Shown: positions 27,328 to 35,282, numbered from the stretch's first letter. The stretch is 64,000 nucleotides of DNA from Actinobacteria bacterium IMCC26103 (GCA_002284875.1 CP015604.1:1-64000), one strand, 5' to 3'. Translations and numbers: made by a program. Notes: generated by a model from the letters alone, not told the origin.

Positions 27328-28671
27328 ATGGCTGGCTTTGGATTTATCCCAAATGATCCAAATGATTCCAACGACCCTAACGATCCAGAAAATAACCGCC
27401 CTGATTTTGAAGCGATGATGCGCCAGATGCAAGAGCAGATGAAGGCGCAATTTGAACAACTTGGAATTAATCCGGTCGGTTTTGTAAATCCATTCACAAC
27501 TCTCTTCTCGCAAGCTGGCACCGGATCCGAAAAAGGCAAGGAAGAAGTTCTCTCAATTTCCGCCGCGCGCGATACCGCGAAGAAATTTGTAACTGCCCAA
27601 GGTTTAAAACCAATCACCACCAAAGAGTTAGCAGTTGTCGAGAGCGCATTTCAAATTTCTGAAGTTTGGCTCGATGAAGCTCTTACTTTTCCAGCAACAA
27701 ATATCGCACCAACAATGGCAACTCGTTTAGATTGGGTTGACCAGACCATGAGCGGTTGGCATAAGACGATTGAGCCACTGGCCGCAGGCTTATCCAGCGC
27801 AATCTCCGAATTACTCGACCAAGCGATGAAGGCTCAAGCAGGTGAGACACCTGATGGTCAGCCGCCGATCGAGATGATCACCACGATGCTGCGCTCATTT
27901 ATCTCCACGATGATCGCAACTCAATTGGGCCAATCAATTGGCACGCTAGCTTCCTCAGTTACTGGGGCGCATGATGTGGGCTTATCTTTGATGGATCCAG
28001 CGCACCCAGTAGTAATCCCAGAAAACATTGAGAATTGGGCCAACGAGTTAGAGATTCCAAAGTCTGAAGTATTTATCTATCACGCACTTCGTGAAGGCGC
28101 AGTAGCTCGTCTCTTTGCAAATAACCCATGGCTTGTTTCATATATTCAAAGTGCAATCGTTGAGTACGGCAAAGGTATCCATATCGATATTGATGCGATC
28201 CAACGCCAAGCCCAGAGCGCCTTTGAAAATATGCAACAGAACATGGAAGAAAATATGAGCTTTGCACTAGATAACGGAATCTTTACACCAGAGGAATCAC
28301 TGGCTCAGAAAATTGCCCTTGCCAAATTAGAGACAGTACTTGCGTTAATTGATGGTTGGACAGATGAAGTAACCGCACTTGCTGCCGGCAATCGCTTGCC
28401 ATCAATCGAGCAACTAAGGGAAACGCTACGTCGACGTCGTGCATCTGCAGCTCCTGCACAACAACTATTTTCTTCAATGCTCGGATTGCAGGTATCTCCG
28501 AAGTTAACTCGTGAAGCGAGCGCTTTCTGGAAGAAGATCCGCGAAGTTAAATCAATCGCCGAGCGCGATCAGATCTGGAGCGGCTTATTGCCAACTGCCG
28601 AAGATCTACTTGATCCTGAGAAATTCTTAAAGAGCACATCAATTCCTGATGACTTATCTGGATTGCTTTAA
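27328..28671 (+). CDS. DUF2342 (zincin_2-like) putative zinc-dependent metalloprotease
   Basis: 447 residues. N-terminal low-complexity segment (PNDPNDSNDPNDPENN), then a glutamine/methionine-rich helix, then a family-typical helical core. By position it equals Rv3195. In relatives the helix after the N domain reads about REAAHxRLF-x-PWL, with the histidine as candidate metal ligand. Here it reads LREGAVARLFANNPWL, so that residue is valine. A membrane or secretion signal is not apparent. Catalytic activity is therefore doubtful and the name is only a family label. A GGGGT ribosome-binding site lies just before the ATG. Confidence 0.88.
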   Translation: MAGFGFIPNDPNDSNDPNDPENNRPDFEAMMRQMQEQMKAQFEQLGINPVGFVNPFTTLFSQAGTGSEKGKEEVLSISAARDTAKKFVTAQGLKPITTKELAVVESAFQISEVWLDEALTFPATNIAPTMATRLDWVDQTMSGWHKTIEPLAAGLSSAISELLDQAMKAQAGETPDGQPPIEMITTMLRSFISTMIATQLGQSIGTLASSVTGAHDVGLSLMDPAHPVVIPENIENWANELEIPKSEVFIYHALREGAVARLFANNPWLVSYIQSAIVEYGKGIHIDIDAIQRQAQSAFENMQQNMEENMSFALDNGIFTPEESLAQKIALAKLETVLALIDGWTDEVTALAAGNRLPSIEQLRETLRRRRASAAPAQQLFSSMLGLQVSPKLTREASAFWKKIREVKSIAERDQIWSGLLPTAEDLLDPEKFLKSTSIPDDLSGLL

Positions 28672-28678
28672 AGAAAAG

Positions 28679-28753
28679 CGAAGTCCCCGGCCGCTAATTT
28701 GATTTATCTGCCTTCCCCTTGCAGATAGATCAAACAGTTATCCGAGGACTTCG
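28679..28753. other. long two-tier hairpin after the DUF2342 gene
   Basis: Seven bases after the stop, a 75-base palindrome: outer 12-bp stem 28679-28690 with 28742-28753 (one wobble on one strand) and inner 14-bp stem 28698-28711 with 28721-28734 (one wobble), loop of nine. No T-run follows on the plus strand, so it is not a typical intrinsic terminator. It may protect the mRNA 3' end, act as a bidirectional block, or be an RNA element. The 165 bases up to the next gene hold a TTGACA at 28802 but no good -10. Confidence 0.6.
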
Positions 28754-28920
28754 TAAGCGCAACTTATGACCAAATCTGCTCAGAATCAAATGATTTGGGA
28801 TTTGACACACCTGTAATTTGCAATGCAATGGAAAATAATTTCCTGCTAAATCTCTCAACACGTACTTGAGATATTATCGATATAAATCTATTTTGCGATT
28901 TTGGGGAGTACTTTTTAACT

Positions 28921-29511
28921 ATGGCCTTAGAAAATCTCGACGATGGCGATCTAACCCTGCCAGGGATTTCAGAAGGTGAGATTATTGTTATCCGCTCGGC
29001 AAGGCGTAAGCGAAATATCTCGGCATATCGCCAAGGCGGACGGATCATCGTTTCGATTCCAGCGCGCATGAGTAAGGCAGATGAGCACGCGATCGTGCCT
29101 GAGATGATCGCCAAGATCCGTAGCCAAGAATCTGCCCGCACACCTAGCGAAGAGGTCTTACTGCAGCGCACAGATGAACTACTGGCATCCCTAGCCCCTG
29201 AGATCACTTCGCGCCCGGCCTCTATCAATTGGCGCCCGATGCGCGAGCGCTGGGGCTCTTGCACCAGCGTCGATCGCACTATTCGCATCTCAGATCGGCT
29301 AAAACTGGCGCCGGATTACGCACTTGATTACGTCCTCTTCCATGAGGCGATCCATCTGCAGCACTTTGACCACGGCCCCGAGTTCACCGAGGTTCTGGGT
29401 CGTTTTGAGGGGGCAGAGCTAGCTAGCGCCTATCTCGATGGGTATGAGGCGGCCGAACGCGCCATGGCTGAGCCTGTGGAGCTAAAAAAACTACGCACAA
29501 ACAGGGGTTAG
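28921..29511 (+). CDS. YgjP-like M48 family metallopeptidase (DUF45)
   Basis: 196 residues of the WG/HExxH zincin type: MRERWGSCTS preceding the active site, then VLFHEAIHLQHFDHGPEF, in which HEAIH is the zinc motif and a downstream histidine (H-x5-H spacing) supplies the third ligand. Basic N terminus RSARRKRNISAYR. Proteins of this family are small cytosolic metallopeptidases of unknown substrate. It lies in the conserved block between DUF2342 and the ABC1 kinase. The ATG follows a GGGGAG 13 bases upstream, a rather long spacing. Confidence 0.9.
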   Translation: MALENLDDGDLTLPGISEGEIIVIRSARRKRNISAYRQGGRIIVSIPARMSKADEHAIVPEMIAKIRSQESARTPSEEVLLQRTDELLASLAPEITSRPASINWRPMRERWGSCTSVDRTIRISDRLKLAPDYALDYVLFHEAIHLQHFDHGPEFTEVLGRFEGAELASAYLDGYEAAERAMAEPVELKKLRTNRG

Positions 29512-29595
29512 TTAAGCGTATTTGAGCGTGGCGAGGGGTATCGTCATGCTTGCACGCGTGGGCGCTCAGAGTCCAAGCGGCGATTGGAGGCAATT

Positions 29596-29760
29596 ATGAC
29601 AGCAGAGACATACAAGGGTGACGCTTACTGCGTTAAGTGCAAAGCGAAGCGTGACTTCGAAGGCACTGTGAAGATCTCCGAGTCTGGTCGTCGCATGGCA
29701 CAGGGCATCTGCCCAGTATGTGGCACCAAGGTCAATAGAATTCTTGGCAAAGCTCAGTAA
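29596..29760 (+). CDS. DUF5679 zinc-ribbon protein
   Basis: 54 residues, below usual gene-finder length. It carries two CxxC pairs, YCVKCKAKRDF and ICPVCGTKVNRIL, forming a small zinc ribbon, and matches the conserved actinobacterial DUF5679 pattern (CVKCKAK...G.CPVCGTK..RIL). GGAGG sits five bases before the ATG, and a strong terminator follows the stop. Role unknown; such proteins are often highly expressed, and a nucleic-acid or ribosome association is possible but unproven. Confidence 0.9.
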   Translation: MTAETYKGDAYCVKCKAKRDFEGTVKISESGRRMAQGICPVCGTKVNRILGKAQ

Positions 29761-29776
29761 CTCACCAACATTAAAG

Positions 29777-29828
29777 ATTCGCCCCGTCGTTCATCACACG
29801 TTGATGAGCACGGGGCGAATTTATTTTT
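29777..29828 (+). terminator. intrinsic terminator of the DUF5679 gene
   Basis: Perfect 10-bp stem ATTCGCCCCG (29777-29786) with CGGGGCGAAT (29811-29820), with a smaller TCATCA/TGATGA hairpin within the loop and a T-rich run (TTTATTTTT) afterwards. Confidence 0.9.
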
Positions 29829-29889
29829 AAACCCTGCGTAGATCTTTTCAAGTGCGACAGGAGCTCGCACACAGGCCGGTAAGCGCTAG

Positions 29890-31017
29890 GTGCTCGTCTT
29901 AGCCAATCCTTCGCAGATGAATACAACACAGATCAAGGCCGGCATCAGCCTCTATTGCAGCACACGACCAGGTGAATATTTCATCGGCACGAATCGCGTG
30001 CGTATCGCCCTTTACTCAGATAACGCGGCCGGAATCTATGGCGCGCTCAAAGCTGGATTAAACCCAGCCGAAATCGCCGCTACATATTCACTCGGCGCCG
30101 GCGAACTAGATGGCTTAATCGAAGAGTTAATCGCCTGCGAATTTCTTGAGACCCAAACGAGTGCGATTCAAATATCGGAAAGATTTATCTCAAATATTGC
30201 AGAACGCGCCGCCAAAGCAGGAGATCACAGTAAAGATGCTTCATATTCACAAATTAAGAAACGAATCTCACCTGAGTTATCCGTAACGCGTTGGTTACCA
30301 GGTGTCTGCGATTCAGGAGTTTCAAAGGTGAGCGCTCGCCAAAGTGCGCACGTGGAAATCTCTGGCAATTCGCGCGCGGCGCAACATCTATATGCAACGT
30401 TACTGGCCAGCGGTGTCATACATACTCAATTCGCACCATCGTTTCGGCGCGGAGCTGAGACCATAACCGAAGAAGATTTAATCGGTGGTTATGTAAATGC
30501 AACTGATATCGGACAAGTATTTACCGCATTTAGTCGCGAAAAATCGAAATCATTAGCGCTCTTTCCGCTGCCCAAAGTGGAATCCGCCGAAGAGTTACCT
30601 GCTGGCTTTGCCGAAAAAATCATCAAGATCCACTTTGGAGAAATTGATCCGGCAATCCTTGGGCTTTGGATGGCATCTGGCCAAGAACATTTAATTGTTA
30701 GCGAAATAAGCGGTGGGTATTTAACAATCTCGCCAATTGTGAAACCAGGACTTGGTCCATGTAGTCGTTGCTGCGAACTGACAATTGCTGATCAAAGTGG
30801 TGCCACGATTTTGGAAGGCGCCACACTTAGAGATGAGATTCCTGTGGCAGGGGCGAATTATCTAGCTGGGTTATTAGCCGGCCAACTTCTCAACTTTATT
30901 GATACCGGTATCTGCACCCTCTCGCGTGAGGCGATAGCAATCGACTTATTGGATCTCTGTAAGACAAAACACATCACCATCGGGCGCCATCCGATGTGCG
31001 GCTGCAGTTGGCGTTAA
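29890..31017 (+). CDS. TOMM/cyclodehydratase-like leader-binding protein (ThiF-related, no RiPP context)
   Basis: 375 residues corresponding in position to Rv3196. The N-terminal region resembles a winged-helix RiPP-recognition-like element (IYGALKAGLNPAEIAATYS...LDGLIEELIACEFLE). The C-terminal half has the tetracysteine zinc site of cyclodehydratase/ThiF-like proteins (PGLGPCSRCCELTIAD and HPMCGCSW). No nucleotide-binding GxGxxG loop of an active E1 enzyme is clear, so it may be a non-catalytic relative. No YcaO partner or precursor peptide is in the window. The start is uncertain: GTG at 29890 or ATG at 29917, neither with a ribosome-binding site. Confidence 0.8.
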   Translation: MLVLANPSQMNTTQIKAGISLYCSTRPGEYFIGTNRVRIALYSDNAAGIYGALKAGLNPAEIAATYSLGAGELDGLIEELIACEFLETQTSAIQISERFISNIAERAAKAGDHSKDASYSQIKKRISPELSVTRWLPGVCDSGVSKVSARQSAHVEISGNSRAAQHLYATLLASGVIHTQFAPSFRRGAETITEEDLIGGYVNATDIGQVFTAFSREKSKSLALFPLPKVESAEELPAGFAEKIIKIHFGEIDPAILGLWMASGQEHLIVSEISGGYLTISPIVKPGLGPCSRCCELTIADQSGATILEGATLRDEIPVAGANYLAGLLAGQLLNFIDTGICTLSREAIAIDLLDLCKTKHITIGRHPMCGCSWR

Positions 31018-31060
31018 TTTTCAATTCGCGCAACTGCAAATTCTTCTGAACAATAGGCGC

Positions 31061-32401
31061 ATGGCCAAGAAGGAAATCACCGAGACGCAGATCCCGAGCT
31101 CGACCGCGGTTCGTTCAGCGAAGATGGTTTCTATTCCAGTTGGTCTGGCCGGTCGTGGCGTTCTTGGTTTGGGCAGACAACTAATCGGTCAATCGCCATC
31201 ACTTGTTATTACAGATATTCAAGAGAAGACAGCCGAGCAACTCTTTAAAGTTTTAGGCGAGCTAAAAGGCGGGGCGATGAAATTCGGCCAAGCTTTATCA
31301 GTATTTGAAGCAGCCCTTCCTGAAAATATTGCCAAGCCTTATCGCGAGACTTTAACTAAGTTACAAGAATCCGCGCCTCCGCTGCCAACGCGGGTAGTCC
31401 ATAAAGTTCTCGCTAAAGAACTTGGCGAAGATTGGCGCGATAACTTCACCTCCTTTGAAGATAAACCAACAGCCTCAGCTTCAATCGGACAAGTCCATAA
31501 AGGTATTTGGAAAGATGGTCGCGCCGTTGCGGTAAAGATTCAATATCCAGGGGCGGCAGAAGCTTTAATTTCAGATTTAAATCAGATCCAACGCTTTGCC
31601 AAGATCTTCCAATTGGTGCTTCCTGGTTTAGATATGAAACCGCTTTTAGAAGAACTGCGGGCGCGCATCATCGAAGAAGTCGATTACAAATATGAAGCCG
31701 AAGCCCAAGAGGCATGTTGGCGTGCATATGAGAACGATCCTGATGTAGCAATTCCAAAAGTCGTGATGTCATCAGATAAAGTTTTAGTTTCCGAATGGTT
31801 GGAAGGAACTCCACTTTCCAAGATCATCGCCGAAGGCACACAAGAGCAACGCAATAACGCCGGTATGCGCCTGGCGCGTTTTCACTTCACCTGCCCAGAA
31901 CGCGCCGGCTTATTACATGCCGATCCGCATCCCGGAAACTTCCGCTTACTTGCCGATGGCCGCATCGGTGTTCTTGATTTCGGTGCCTGCAATCGCCTGC
32001 CTAATGGATTCCCAGAACCATTTAAAAACCTTTTAAAGCATGCCCTAGATGATGATGCGCAAGCTCTATATGATGGATTTAAGAAAGATGGATTTATTCT
32101 CGCTGAAGTAGATGTTGATCCAGCGCTCGTTTTAGATTTCTTAGTGCCACTAGTTGAACCACTTCGCACCGAAACATTTAAATATTCCCGTGAATGGCTG
32201 CGCGATCAGAGCGCCCGCGTTGGCGATCCCCGAAATCCAACAGCGAAGATCGGCTTCCAACTTAACTTGCCGGCCGAATATGTATTGATCCACCGCGTCA
32301 CTTTGGGAACTACCGGAATCTTCTGCCAATTAGAAGCCGAAGGAAAGTTCCGCGACGAAGCCTTGTCTTGGTTCCCCGAGATCGCGCCCGCTAACGCTTA
32401 A
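31061..32401 (+). CDS. ABC1/UbiB-family atypical kinase
   Basis: 446 residues of the ABC1/ADCK/COQ8 family, equivalent to Rv3197 by order. Family motifs: KxGQ-like GAMKFGQALSVFE, SASIGQVHKG replacing the glycine loop, AVKIQYPG with the ATP-binding lysine, EVDYKYEAEAQE, and HADPHPGNFRL plus LDFGACNRL as catalytic and metal-binding loops. Members act in quinone or lipid metabolism; in mycobacteria the gene lies upstream of whiB7. The stop shares a TTAA with the convergent VOC gene. Confidence 0.95.
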   Translation: MAKKEITETQIPSSTAVRSAKMVSIPVGLAGRGVLGLGRQLIGQSPSLVITDIQEKTAEQLFKVLGELKGGAMKFGQALSVFEAALPENIAKPYRETLTKLQESAPPLPTRVVHKVLAKELGEDWRDNFTSFEDKPTASASIGQVHKGIWKDGRAVAVKIQYPGAAEALISDLNQIQRFAKIFQLVLPGLDMKPLLEELRARIIEEVDYKYEAEAQEACWRAYENDPDVAIPKVVMSSDKVLVSEWLEGTPLSKIIAEGTQEQRNNAGMRLARFHFTCPERAGLLHADPHPGNFRLLADGRIGVLDFGACNRLPNGFPEPFKNLLKHALDDDAQALYDGFKKDGFILAEVDVDPALVLDFLVPLVEPLRTETFKYSREWLRDQSARVGDPRNPTAKIGFQLNLPAEYVLIHRVTLGTTGIFCQLEAEGKFRDEALSWFPEIAPANA

Positions 32402-32793
32402 TCTTTATCGCTTTGCACAATGCAGAAAGGATGACCGGCGATATCTAAATACACACGGAAGCGATGTGGTTTAGGTTGAAACTCTGTCTTAATCGCACCT
32501 AACTCAAGCAATTCTTTTTCGGCGATATCTAAATCTTTAGCGTGAAAATCCATATGAACTTGCTGTGGAATATCACCTTGCGGCCAAGTTGGCGCGTGAT
32601 AGTTATCAATTTTCTGAAAGGCCATCTTGGTTCGGTTATTTTCATCTAGTAACTCAAGCCATTCGCAGGTTTGGGCAGTTTCACCTTCATCAAATGGCTG
32701 AACCTTTAACCCAGTTATTCTGGAGTAAAAGTGCGCCAGCTCAACAGGGTTTTCACAATCGAGTGCGGTGTATGCGTAATACGCAATTGTCAT
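32398..32793 (-). CDS. VOC (glyoxalase-type) family protein
   Basis: 131 residues with the two beta-alpha-beta-beta-beta modules of the vicinal oxygen chelate fold: YYAYTALDCENPVELAHFYSRITGLKV and VHMDFHAKDLDIAEKELLELGA, with RVYLDIAGHPFCIVQ at the end. Single-domain members of this type are often annotated as glyoxalase or bleomycin-resistance-like. Metal ligands are not certain and the substrate is unknown. The start is the ATG giving MTIAYYAY, nine codons inside the longest frame. Confidence 0.88.
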   Translation of the reverse strand: MTIAYYAYTALDCENPVELAHFYSRITGLKVQPFDEGETAQTCEWLELLDENNRTKMAFQKIDNYHAPTWPQGDIPQQVHMDFHAKDLDIAEKELLELGAIKTEFQPKPHRFRVYLDIAGHPFCIVQSDKD

Positions 32794-32808
32794 GGGTAAA
32801 TTGTGACA

Positions 32809-32847
32809 CGACCCTCGCATTGATAATCAAACTCAATACGAGGGTCG
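32809..32847 (-). terminator. stem-loop downstream of whiB7
   Basis: 9-bp stem CGACCCTCG (32809-32817) with CGAGGGTCG (32839-32847), extended inside by ATTGA/TCAAT after one mismatch. It lies 34 bases after the whiB7 stop. There is no long T-run, so termination would be moderate; it also shields the VOC gene. Confidence 0.6.
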
Positions 32848-32880
32848 CGCGAGTGACGGAAGTCTTACCGAAAAGAGCAA

Positions 32881-33219
32881 TTACACGAACGCTGCAATGC
32901 GCGGCGGACGGCCCGCACGACGCTTGCGTTCGATAATTACGCCATCTTCGATTAACTGTCCGCCCCAAACACCACATGGTTCTTGGCGCGATAACGCTCC
33001 ATCAAGACACTTATTTCGCACCGGGCATCCGCCGCAGAGCGCCTTCGCCTGGGCAATTCCTTCATCGCTTTCGGAGAAGAAGAGTTCAGGGTCAGCGTTA
33101 TGGCATGGCAATGTAAAGGCGATGGCCGAGTCATACGTACCGGTGACTTCATAGAGCCCGATCTTCTCGCCTGTTTGTGCCCAGCCTGGTACCTGTAGTT
33201 CGCTGTAGAGAACGCTCAT
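32881..33219 (-). CDS. whiB7: WhiB7-type iron-sulfur transcription factor
   Basis: 112-residue WhiB protein. Four cysteines coordinate a 4Fe-4S cluster (LPCHNADPELFF..., ALCGGCPVRNKC). The G-V-W-G-G turn (EPCGVWGGQL) binds sigma factor, and the C-terminal AT-hook RAGRPPR distinguishes WhiB7 from other WhiBs. WhiB7 activates genes for resistance to ribosome-targeting stress. Synteny agrees (Rv3197A next to ABC1 kinase and uvrD2). The start chosen gives MSVLYSEL; a GTG three codons earlier (33228) is the alternative. It is preceded by about 345 bases of leader with an attenuator and a small upstream ORF. Confidence 0.93.
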   Translation of the reverse strand: MSVLYSELQVPGWAQTGEKIGLYEVTGTYDSAIAFTLPCHNADPELFFSESDEGIAQAKALCGGCPVRNKCLDGALSRQEPCGVWGGQLIEDGVIIERKRRAGRPPRIAAFV

Positions 33220-33283
33220 CGTTCTCACCCACTTTCTTCTCTCTCGTTTTCTTTCTTTGGATTTGGTTTAGTTATTTTGGGTA

Positions 33284-33324
33284 ATAAAAAAAGGCCTTCA
33301 ACTCCTTTGTGGAGTTGAGGCCTT
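33284..33324 (-). terminator. attenuator terminator in the whiB7 leader
   Basis: Strong intrinsic terminator about 60 bases before whiB7. The 5' arm AAGGCCTCAACTCC (33324 to 33311) pairs with GGAGTTGAAGGCCTT with a one-base bulge, followed by a T-run. A 7-base block of the 5' arm (GGCCTCA) is exactly complementary to TGAGGCC (33366-33372), near the end of the upstream ORF, giving a possible antiterminator. Confidence 0.85.
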
Positions 33325-33344
33325 AGGTTTGGCATCTATCGGTG

Positions 33345-33518
33345 TTATCCGATCGAACCTCCTGTGGCCTCATCCACGGCGTAAAAAGCTGCGTAAAACG
33401 CTGGCTTTGACGCTGCGGGCCAATTTGTATGCTTCTTTGTAGTCGCATGGAAATTGGCAGGCGAAGTAGCAGCACGGCGTGTAACGCGTGCTGTGGTGAA
33501 TGACTTAGATGTAAACAT
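33345..33518 (-). CDS. 57-residue ORF in the whiB7 leader (leader peptide candidate)
   Basis: An ATG with AAGGAG eight bases upstream opens 57 codons ending 20 bases before the attenuator terminator. The product begins MFTSKSFTTARVTRR, is basic and Ala/Thr-rich, and has no recognised domain. An overlapping alternative (MNDVYI, seven codons from 33525) starts only one base after the GGAG and is less likely. In mycobacteria and streptomycetes whiB7 is preceded by an upstream ORF whose slow translation under ribosome inhibition allows read-through of a terminator. The arrangement here fits, though the ORF is longer than usual. It might instead be a small protein gene with its own terminator. Confidence 0.75.
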   Translation of the reverse strand: MFTSKSFTTARVTRRAATSPANFHATTKKHTNWPAASKPAFYAAFYAVDEATGGSIG

Positions 33519-33570
33519 CGTTCATTCTCCTTCTTCGCCTAATAGACCTTCACCAACTTGGTGAAAGGCA

Positions 33571-33612
33571 AGGGTAAACCACAGATAGAGATATTTGCAA
33601 ATGAATTAATTT
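33571..33612 (-). promoter_or_regulatory. candidate WhiB7-autoregulated promoter
   Basis: On the minus strand TTGCAA (33595-33600) and TACCCT (33571-33576) are 18 bases apart. An AT-rich tract (33602-33612) sits directly upstream of the -35, where the WhiB7 AT-hook is known to bind at its own promoter. A perfect TTCACCAA-C-TTGGTGAA palindrome (33549-33565) lies around the expected start of transcription. Confidence 0.5.
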
Positions 33613-33623
33613 ACGCACAAAAA

Positions 33624-35282
33624 CTATGCGAGCAGGCCGGCCTCACGCAGGAATCGGCTCGGGTTCTGGCGATGGCTGATATGCAGATCAACCTTGGCTC
33701 GCGTCATTCCAACGTAGAACAAGCGGCGTTCTTCATCGATCTGCTCATCTAACGGCAGAATTCCTTCAGATGCGCCGATCAAAAATACCCGCTCCCATTC
33801 CAGGCCTTTGGCCGCATGCAAGGTTGCCAAGGTAATTACCGGCATCGTTGGTGGATTGTTCTGTTGCACGCGATCTTCAATTTCGCGTAAATAACTGCGT
33901 AGCGTCTTGGGTGCGAAATTATTATCAGCATCTAGTTCGCGCGCTAGGTGCAATAGCGCTGCAATGCCATCAATACTTTCGCCAGTTAAAAACGGCTGGG
34001 CTAATGTGCGAAGTTCATCTATCCAAGAAACACCTGCAGTTGGCAATACAGATGCGCGACGAACTTCCTTTAAGAAATCACGGACATCTTGGCGATCAAA
34101 GAATCTTTCGGTGCTGCGTACTTGATAGGGCAGGCCAGCTTTATTCATAGCGCGCTCAACGCCCTTTAATTGGTTATTGGTTCGCGCCAAGATGGCAATC
34201 TCTTGCGCCTGAGTTCCAGTATTTAAGAGCTCAGTTATCTGCGCCAAAACACCAGCGATTTCGGCATCTTCATTGGCATAGCCATCAACCGAAGGTTTTT
34301 TTCCGTGATCGTTAAGTGCGACAAGTTCTTGTCCCATTGATCCGTGGCGCAATAACGCATTTGCGGCAAAGGTAATTTCGGGGGTAGAGCGATAACCGGT
34401 GCTTAAGCGAATAACTTCAGCATCTGGAAAACGCTGGGTAAAGCTATTTAGAAAGACGGGAGTTGCGCCAGCAAATGAGTAAATAGTTTGTGCGGGATCG
34501 CCAACCACGCAAATATCTTGGCGCGTTCCCAACCAGGCATTAATAAGGCGCTGCTGGACTGGAGAAATATCCTGGTACTCGTCGATGGTGAAGTAACGAT
34601 ACTGATCCTGCACTCGCTCGCGCACAGTGCGTTCTTCTTCCAACATCGCAGCGCTCAGTAATAAAACATCTTCAAAGTCAATTGCTAACTCTTGCTTCTT
34701 AACGCTTTCATAAGCGGTGTAAACCTGGGCTAATTTTTCGGCGCTAACCCGTGGCTTCTGACTGCGTTTAGCGATTTCGTTAACAAAATCTTCCGGGGCA
34801 ACTTGCGAGACTTTCGCCCATTCGATTTCGCTGGCGATATCGCGCATTAACTCGCGCGATGTGGCGCGTAGTTCGCCAGATAATCCGGCGCGATTAATTG
34901 CCTCACCGATAAAACCTGCCTTAGCGGTCATCAATTCCGGCACTCGCCCACCAAATACGCTCGGCCAGAAGTAAACCAACTGCTTTAGCGCTGCTGCGTG
35001 GATAGTGCGTGCGGCAACAGTTGGAACACCTAGCGCGCGAAGGCGTGTGCGCATTTCACCAGCTGCGCGCGATGTGAAAGTTAAGGCTAAAACTTTCTGC
35101 GGATCCATTGTTCCGATACTTGCCGCATATGCGATGCGATGAGTAATAGCGCGGGTTTTACCTGTGCCAGCACCGGCAATTACACAGACTGGCCCACGTG
35201 TAGCAAGAGCAACGGCGCGTTGATCGGCATCAAGGGCTGCCAATATTTCTTCGGCGCGGATTGCGCTGGCTTCTTGGCTCAT
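33624..35282 (-). CDS. UvrD-like superfamily I DNA helicase (UvrD2 position)
   Basis: ATP-dependent 3'-5' DNA helicase. Motif I is IAGAGTGKTRAITHRI, Ia LTFTSRAAGEMR, II FTIDEYQDISPVQQ, III VVGDPAQTIYSFAGA, IV-V ITLATLHAAKGLEW, VI RRLFYVGMTRAK. The 552-residue protein ends about 20 residues after motif VI. It therefore lacks the HRDC and tetracysteine domains that extend mycobacterial UvrD2 (Rv3198c, about 700 residues). The start is the ATG in the ATGA overlap with nudC; the open frame upstream is nudC coding sequence in another frame. Confidence 0.95.
   Translation of the reverse strand: MSQEASAIRAEEILAALDADQRAVALATRGPVCVIAGAGTGKTRAITHRIAYAASIGTMDPQKVLALTFTSRAAGEMRTRLRALGVPTVAARTIHAAALKQLVYFWPSVFGGRVPELMTAKAGFIGEAINRAGLSGELRATSRELMRDIASEIEWAKVSQVAPEDFVNEIAKRSQKPRVSAEKLAQVYTAYESVKKQELAIDFEDVLLLSAAMLEEERTVRERVQDQYRYFTIDEYQDISPVQQRLINAWLGTRQDICVVGDPAQTIYSFAGATPVFLNSFTQRFPDAEVIRLSTGYRSTPEITFAANALLRHGSMGQELVALNDHGKKPSVDGYANEDAEIAGVLAQITELLNTGTQAQEIAILARTNNQLKGVERAMNKAGLPYQVRSTERFFDRQDVRDFLKEVRRASVLPTAGVSWIDELRTLAQPFLTGESIDGIAALLHLARELDADNNFAPKTLRSYLREIEDRVQQNNPPTMPVITLATLHAAKGLEWERVFLIGASEGILPLDEQIDEERRLFYVGMTRAKVDLHISHRQNPSRFLREAGLLA

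Noticed and set aside
28764-29288. 174-codon minus-strand frame over the DUF45 gene
   Set aside because: It lies antisense to the YgjP-like metallopeptidase, whose WGSC and HEAIH motifs are clear; no features of its own.
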